Shown here piece after piece: positions 19,084-24,093 of a stretch of 24,093 bases of DNA. How positions within the stretch are numbered: position 1 is the stretch's first letter; each line of letters starts with the position of its first letter. A program made the translations under genes and the position numbers. The notes below the pieces were generated by a model, which saw only the letters and a list, made by a program, of their open reading frames with translations, did not search any database and was not told the DNA's origin. The stretch is from Priapulus caudatus (Eukaryota; Priapulida; Priapulimorpha; Priapulimorphida; Priapulidae). The DNA is taken from assembly GCF_000485595.1 (NCBI RefSeq), contig NW_014577066.1, positions 1,014,939-1,039,031 on the forward strand, given 5' to 3'.

Positions 19084-19358
19084 CAAGGTGAATGTCATTG
19101 TGACACGCGTCACGTTCAGCTATTGGCGCGGTTCAATATTTATCGCACACGCATTGTCCTGAGGTCACGGCACACCCCACAAATCGCGTCCAAATAATCG
19201 GTTCAAAATCAAACATGGTTTTGATCTTTGGAACGATCACCCGGATAACAATAAAAATCGTCTACAAATGAACGGCACACTACAATCGTTTCATCACCTT
19301 CATCGCCTTCATCGCTTCTATCGTTTTTTGCTAAAAATCGGCTGCCGTGTGCGGCGGC
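18934..19358. mobile_element. MITE-like element with long terminal inverted repeats, unit 2
   Basis: Same element as 9222-9595, flanked by TAAA (18930-18933) and TTAA (19359-19362). It is longer here because of a 41-base T run and scattered indels. Confidence 0.66.
19040..19080 (+). repeat. 41-base T homopolymer, unit 2 only
   Basis: Unit 1 has only four T at the same place (AATTTTCTGCAAGG near 9322); here the run is followed by ATGCAAGG. The difference is either a homopolymer expansion, a poly(A) insertion or a consensus artefact. Confidence 0.95.
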
Positions 19359-19362
19359 TTAA

Positions 19363-19922
19363 CCGGCGCGTTCACTTTTTTCGCACGCGAGCGAGCCAAA
19401 AAAAAAAAAAAAACGGCTGCCGAAAAACGGCGCCGATTCTGCTCGCTCGACGCGCCGCCGTGTTTACGCTCGCTCGCGGGTGCTGTGTGTTAGCCTTGTC
19501 AGGCGAGTAATGCATGATGACGATCGACTAAAAATAACGACGACGTCGACGACGAATCAACGTCACGTCGCCGCGCCTGCGAAAAACAGTGACCGCCGCG
19601 GCTACGAAAACGCTGACCGCGCCGGCCTACGAAAACGTGACCGCGCCGCGCTTACGCAAAAGGTGACGGCGCGCGCCTGCGAAAAGGCGACCCGCGCCGA
19701 TTATTGCTCGCTCGCGCCGCGCCTGTGTTTTCGATCGCCCTCACGGTGCTGTGTTTTATCTTGTCAGCGGCAAGTAATCGATGACCGACGTCGACTAAAA
19801 TTGACGACGGACGACAACGAAAAATGTGACGTCGCCGGCTGCCGAAAGAGACGTAACGTCGCGGCTGCGAAAAAGGTGACGCGCGCGGCCTTAACGCCAA
19901 AACGTGACCGCGCCGGCACTTA
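19363..19922 (+). repeat. 24-bp repeats in higher-order array, unit 2
   Basis: Matches 9600-10135 with many indels; the open frame at 19480-19923 is a mosaic of the 24-bp period and is not a gene. Confidence 0.68.
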
Positions 19923-20109
19923 GGCCGGCTTCCGTATATAGGCTATTTTATCGCCTATATGGCCATCGTACGGAGAAACCTACCAGCAGTAGGCCCAAGG
20001 TTATACGAGCATCCATTTTATGATGAAACAAGCGCTAACAGCCGCCGCCACGTATAGTAGTCGTCCAGCCAGCTGCGGCCATGCAGAAGCTGTAATTATT
20101 AGTATATAT

Positions 20110-20145
20110 CAAGAGCGTATAAAAGCCTTCTTTTAGACGCTCTTG
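20110..20145. repeat. Hairpin, unit 2 copy
   Basis: CAAGAGCGTATAAAA and TTTTAGACGCTCTTG flank GCC, with indels; flanks read GTATAT on both sides. Confidence 0.75.
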
Positions 20146-20556
20146 GTATATCTCGCTCCGCGCGATTTCGAACGTCTCCGATTGTCGCGCCGCCAACACG
20201 TATAATGGCGCAGCCGATGAGTTGTCACGCGACGTTCTTAGCAGTCACAGGGAGACGTTGACTGCAAATTAGACTTGCGGGCGCTCTTCTAGCGGGCGTA
20301 TGAAGAAGAATGTCATAGGCCGCCAGTGAATCACATTATTAAGCAGCCGAACGCTGACTTAATAAGAAAGCGTCTCACCGTCGCGGGCCGCATCGTGGTT
20401 CGTGTGCGCTAGGTGGACAGTGTTCATATTGGCGAGCGCTTCTAGAACTCACCCGGGACTGCCTATACATTTTGTAAGCAAGCCACACAGCGTAGACGCC
20501 TGCACTTTTTTACGACGATGCGTACAGTACGTAGATGGTGCCCAAGTAAGGTAACG

Positions 20557-20768
20557 CTCCGATTAGGTGCTTCCCAACTTTGCGATATCATTAATGATTA
20601 ATTATTAAATGATTCAATTGATTGTATAATCGCTAACCCTAACCCTAACCTAACCCTACCTAATGACATTTAAACCACAAACTAATATATGACTATCACA
20701 TATACTTATATATATGTTGTATTATGACCAGTTAATGACATTAAAGTTAGCGAACACTCCTAATGGAG
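20557..20768. mobile_element. Inverted-repeat element carrying telomere-type repeats, unit 2
   Basis: Same element as 10744-10947; the right terminus AACACTCCTAATGGAG is intact and the left terminus has small indels. Confidence 0.68.
20633..20662 (-). repeat. Interstitial telomere-type tract, unit 2
   Basis: About four to five CCCTAA-like repeats, two of them shortened (CCTAA, CCCTA). Confidence 0.85.
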
Positions 20769-20901
20769 TATCACCCCGGACCGGCCTGTGCTGACTAACG
20801 TCAATATACACAGCTGACATCCATCATTGGATAATCTTGTACCATCTACTAAAAACTGAGCCGAACATTACGTATATCTATACTTAAATTGGGGATTTTT
20901 T

Positions 20902-20964
20902 GGTGTGTGTGTGTGGTTGTGTGTGTGTGTGTGTGTGTGTGTGCTGTTGGCTGTGTGTGTGTGT
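20902..20964 (+). repeat. Interrupted (TG)n tract ending unit 2
   Basis: Same position as 11078-11136 but with GGTT and GCTGTTGGCT interruptions. Non-homologous sequence follows. Confidence 0.9.
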
Positions 20965-21235
20965 CCGGGCTATAATACGTTTCCGCACCGCTCAACGGAT
21001 CCAACTTGGTCGGAACATTCTACAGTTCATGACACGTTGCATGGGCAATTTTTTTTTAACAGTTTCATTTTTTTTCCATTCCACGTTCAAAAACATTCAA
21101 AAAGTGGGAAATTTTTGCCCAAGCGCGGTGCAACGTCACACAACACGAAAACACAATGGCCAAGTGAAAAACAATGTATAGCCAAAGGCGGCTCCATCTA
21201 AGATTTTCTAAGTCGCTCCATCTACAGAGAATCTA
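20965..21235. other. Spacer right of the tandem units
   Basis: No gene recognised. GCTCCATCTA occurs twice near 21190-21225. Short open frames here begin inside the (TG)n tract and are not credible. Confidence 0.4.
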
Positions 21236-21388
21236 AGCTAAATCTAATCTAAGCTAATCTAATCTAAGCTAATCTAATCTAAGCTAATCTAATCTAATCT
21301 AATCTAAGCTAATCTAATCTAATCTAAGCTATCTAATCTAATCTAATCTAATCTAAGCTAATCTAATCTAATCTAAGCTATCTAATCT
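21236..21388 (+). repeat. (AATCT)n pentamer array with AAGCT variants
   Basis: TCTAA pentamers alternate with GCTAA: mostly two to four AATCT followed by one AAGCT. Read on the minus strand this is TTAGA with TTAGC. Confidence 0.92.
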
Positions 21389-21575
21389 AACCAGAGAACA
21401 TTTCTATACATGTTTTACATTTTTTTGCATTGGTTAAAAATTGCTTATAACAAAGTGCCTCAGCTAATGCCCACCAAAGCTATATATATAATATGATAAT
21501 AAGCATCGACAAGATACCGCCCGCCAAGAAAGTCGCCCGCTGTCAAGAAACTCCTGATTTGGCAGTAAGGTTCGT
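21389..21575. other. Spacer
   Basis: No gene recognised; short TATATATATA run near 21481. Confidence 0.4.
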
Positions 21576-22562
21576 GTGTTTGTGTGTGTCGTGCATGTGT
21601 GGTGTGTTGTGTTGTGTGCTGTGTGTGTGTGTGTGTGTGTGTGTGGCGTGTGTGTGGTGTGGTGTGTGTTGTGTGTGCTGTGGTGTGTGTGTGTGTGTTG
21701 CGTGTGCGTGTGCGTGTGCGTGCGTGTAGTGTATCGTGTGTGCTTCTATATGTTGCGTGTCGTGTATGGGTTTGTGTATGCGAGTTGCTGTGTGTGTGTC
21801 GTGGTGTGTGGTGTGTGTGTGTGTGTTATGCGCGCGCGTGGTGTTGTGTATGTGTTTGTGTATCGCGCGCGCAGCCGCGCGGCGCTGTGGTGTGCGGTGT
21901 GTGTGTGTGTGTGTGGTGTGTGTGTGTGTGTCTGTGTTATGGCGCGCGCGCGCTGCGGCGTGCGTGCGTGCGTGGTCCGTGCGTGCTGTGTGTGTGTGTG
22001 GTGTGTGTGTGCGCGCGCTTTGTGGTGTGTGTGTGTGATCGTGTGGTGGTGGTGTATGTGATTGTATGTGTATGTATGTATGTGTGTATTGTGGTGTATG
22101 TGTGTGTGTGTGTGTTGCGGGTCGTGTGTGTGTGTGTGCGGTGCGTGGTGTGCGCTGTTGCGTGGTGTATGCTGTGGTGTGTGTGTGGTGTGTTTTATGG
22201 CGCCGCGCGCGCGTGTGTTGTGGGTACGTGGTGTGTGTGCCTCGGTGGTGTGTGGTTGGCGGGCTGTGTGCTGTGGCGTGTTGCTGCGCCGTGTTGTTGG
22301 TGTGGTGTGCCTGATGGTCGTGGTGTGTGGTGTATGTGTGTATGTGTATGTATGTAGGTGTGGTATGTGTGCTGTGTGTGTGCTGTGTGTGGGTGTGTGG
22401 TGTCTGTGCGTGCGGTGTGTGTGGTGTGCGATGGTGTGATGTGGGTTACTGTGGCTGTGTGTGGTCGTGTGTGCTGTTGTGTTGTGTGTATGTGTTGTGG
22501 TGTGTGTCGTGTGTGTGTGTGTGTGTGTTGTGTGCTGCTGTGGGTCTGCTGTGTGTGTGTCA
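21576..22562 (+). repeat. ~1 kb degenerate GT-rich low-complexity tract
   Basis: Alternating GT with GC and short insertions, almost purine/pyrimidine alternating, with several GCGCGCGC runs (near 21832, 21862, 21942, 22010 and 22204). All plus-strand frames are open over hundreds of bases and give Cys/Val-rich strings; the minus strand gives His/Thr-rich ones. These are compositional, not genes. Confidence 0.93.
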
Positions 22563-22818
22563 CGCGTCCAAACACTTCTTCAGTCCACGGCCAGTTCTTA
22601 TACGTTACTGCTAGCCGCTGGGGAAGTGCCCTTGCAGCTAAATATTCTAGCCTTCATACGCCAATGACACAAGCTAAACGTTCCATCATGAACAATGTGG
22701 TCTACACAGAAGTTCTGACCACCTAACGGGCATGGACTAGTCTCAAATAAAATAGTCATCTACGCATTTCTGCCTTGTTTTGTATCAAGTATAACCTTCA
22801 GCTTATAGTATTCCAGCG
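22563..22818. other. Spacer before the LINE
   Basis: Ordinary AT-leaning sequence with no endonuclease-like frame, which suggests that the LINE to its right is truncated at its 5' end. Confidence 0.4.
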
Positions 22819-24093
22819 TTGTTATTAAAACTAATAGTAATAGTACTAATACCTCAATTCGCTGTGCACAATTATTATAGGGACAAAGGCGTAATAGAAA
22901 ATGCATTTACTTTTATAACGGTGGGAGAGGAAGAGGTACTACGGGTGCTGAAAAATATTAATACAGGTAAGGATATTGGGTTAGATAATATTCCCGCAAA
23001 ATTTATAAATGATGGATCAAACGTTATTTGCTTAGCTCTTACACATGTAATCATCATGTCATTCATCCAAGGAAAAATCCCTGATGACATGAAGGCAGCA
23101 AGGGTCATTCCGATACATGAAAAAGGATAGCAAAACAGAACCCGGAAACTATAGGCCTGTGTCAATTTTAAGTGTCATGTCCAAAGTTTTGGAGCGAATA
23201 GCCTATAACCAAGTAGAGAAATATTTAATGGGAAATTCCTTACTGTTCGAGTTCCAATCTGGCTTTAAGATCAGATTTCTCAACTGACACAAGTTTAATC
23301 CATCTAACTGATATTATTCGTAATGAGTCGGACAAAGGAAATCTAACTGGAATGCTTTTATTAGATCTTCAAAAAGCTTTTGATACCGTTGACCATAAAA
23401 TTATACTAGCCAAGCTAAACACGATCGGAATGGATATTAGGACTGTGAAATGGTTCGGTGCTTATCTCTCTGGTAGAATCCAAATAACTGATGTAGGAGG
23501 TACTTTCTCTAATAAGGACCCTATTGCATGTGGAATACTACAAGGCTCGATTTTGGGTCCTCTGTTATTTCTGATTTATGTTAGTGACATGACAAAGGCA
23601 GTTAACGTCAAGCTTTTATTATATGCTGACGATTCGGTAGTAGTTTCAGGGGGAGAGGTACAGGCTATACAGGAAGAATTAAGTAGAGAATTGGCCATTA
23701 ATAAATGGCTCAATGATAATAATTTATTCTTGCATCTTGGAAAAACAGAAAGTATTATTTTTGGAACTAAACACAAACTCAGGAATAATCCAAAACTGGA
23801 CATCAGTTGTAATGGGGTGGCAATTGCACATACAAATACAGTTAAGTATCTAGGAATAGACTTGGAAGACTCCATGAGTGGTGAGGTAACGGGAATTAAG
23901 GTTGTAAAAAAGGTTAATAATAGATTGAAATTTCTTTCCAGAAAAGCTAAGTATTTAGACACGGCATGCAAAAGATTACTAGTTTCTGCCCTAATTCAAT
24001 GTCATTTTAACTATGCAAGCAGTATATGGTACAGCAGTCTCACAAAGCGCACAAGGGCTAAGCTGCAAGTGTGTAAAAATAAAGCCATTATAT
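22819..24093 (+). pseudogene. 5'-truncated LINE (jockey/CR1-like) reverse transcriptase, running off the window
   Basis: The product would be the reverse transcriptase of a non-LTR retrotransposon, which copies element RNA into DNA at the chromosomal target. Similarity starts at about 22858 (NYYRDKGV). It continues with GLDNIPAKF, GKIPDDMKAARVIPI, NYRPVSILS, FQSGF, the catalytic-A motif LDLQKAFDTVDH (from 23361), QGSILGPLLF (from 23541) and the catalytic motif YADD (23622-23633), then LHLGKTESIIFG and KYLGIDL of the thumb. Two frameshifts interrupt it: near 23124-23128, where a base seems lost before GDSKTEPGNYRP, and near 23267-23271, where a base seems gained before SDFSTDT. From 23271 the frame is open to the edge. 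No endonuclease domain is present upstream and the 3' end is not in the window. Either the copy is dead or the two shifts are read errors. Confidence 0.92.

Larger units (their letters stand above)
11137..20964 (+). repeat. Tandem unit 2 of the ~9.8 kb direct repeat
   Basis: This second unit is joined directly to the (TG)n end of unit 1, so the junction is (TG)n followed at once by minisatellite. It carries all the same blocks. Its first 4.5 kb reads more cleanly than the same part of unit 1: the 78-bp repeats are exactly periodic here. From about 15.7 kb on, it has many extra single bases and GC dinucleotides compared with unit 1. Two real length differences stand out: a shorter starting minisatellite array (about 5 monomers against about 13) and a 41-base T run at 19040-19080. 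After its (TG)n the sequence changes to unrelated DNA. Confidence 0.92.

Noticed and set aside
21576-22575. Long Cys/Val-rich (plus) and His/Thr-rich (minus) open frames up to 257 codons
   Set aside because: They follow from GT-rich low complexity; several frames are open at once and none has domain structure.
22875-23971. Minus-strand frames of 96 and 131 codons
   Set aside because: They are antisense to the LINE reverse transcriptase.

Overview
The window looks like non-coding, repeat-dense DNA from an animal, probably an invertebrate. The evidence is a non-LTR (LINE) reverse transcriptase of the jockey/CR1 kind at the right edge, an interstitial CCCTAA telomere-type tract, long (TG)n tracts, minisatellites, small inverted-repeat transposons and no bacterial-style gene layout. 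No host gene is convincingly present. I cannot name the species.

The dominant structure is a direct tandem duplication of a unit of about 9.8 kb. Unit 1 runs from about 888 to 11136 and unit 2 from 11137 to about 20964. Both carry the same parts in the same order: (1) a 51-bp minisatellite array; (2) a 285-305 bp module, called A here; (3) a plus-strand open frame containing four 78-bp coiled-coil repeats, broken by amber codons; (4) a short minisatellite island holding a 78-bp near-perfect palindrome; (5) a 36-bp motif, X; (6) a minus-strand retropepsin-like remnant and the segment after it; (7) an AT-rich tandem repeat of about 90 bp; (8) a second X, one minisatellite monomer and a second, diverged A; (9) a GC-rich inverted structure enclosing a 374-bp element with long terminal inverted repeats; (10) 24-bp repeats in a higher-order array; (11) a small perfect hairpin; (12) a 204-bp inverted-repeat element with telomere-type repeats inside; and (13) a (TG)n tract. 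The two units differ mostly by single-base insertions and deletions and hardly by substitution. This points to a very recent duplication, a homogenised macrosatellite or an assembly duplication, combined with residual long-read error. Frameshifts seen in only one unit should therefore not be read as biology.

Outside the duplication, 1-887 is a flank with nothing recognisable. From 20965 to 22818 there is a short spacer, a (TCTAA)n-type pentamer array, and about 1 kb of degenerate GT-rich DNA whose long Cys/Val-rich open frames are artefacts of composition. From about 22819 to the window end lies a 5'-truncated LINE reverse transcriptase with two frameshifts that continues past the edge.

The genes do not form a pathway. 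The window is best read as nested mobile elements and satellites that were packaged into a larger tandem unit.
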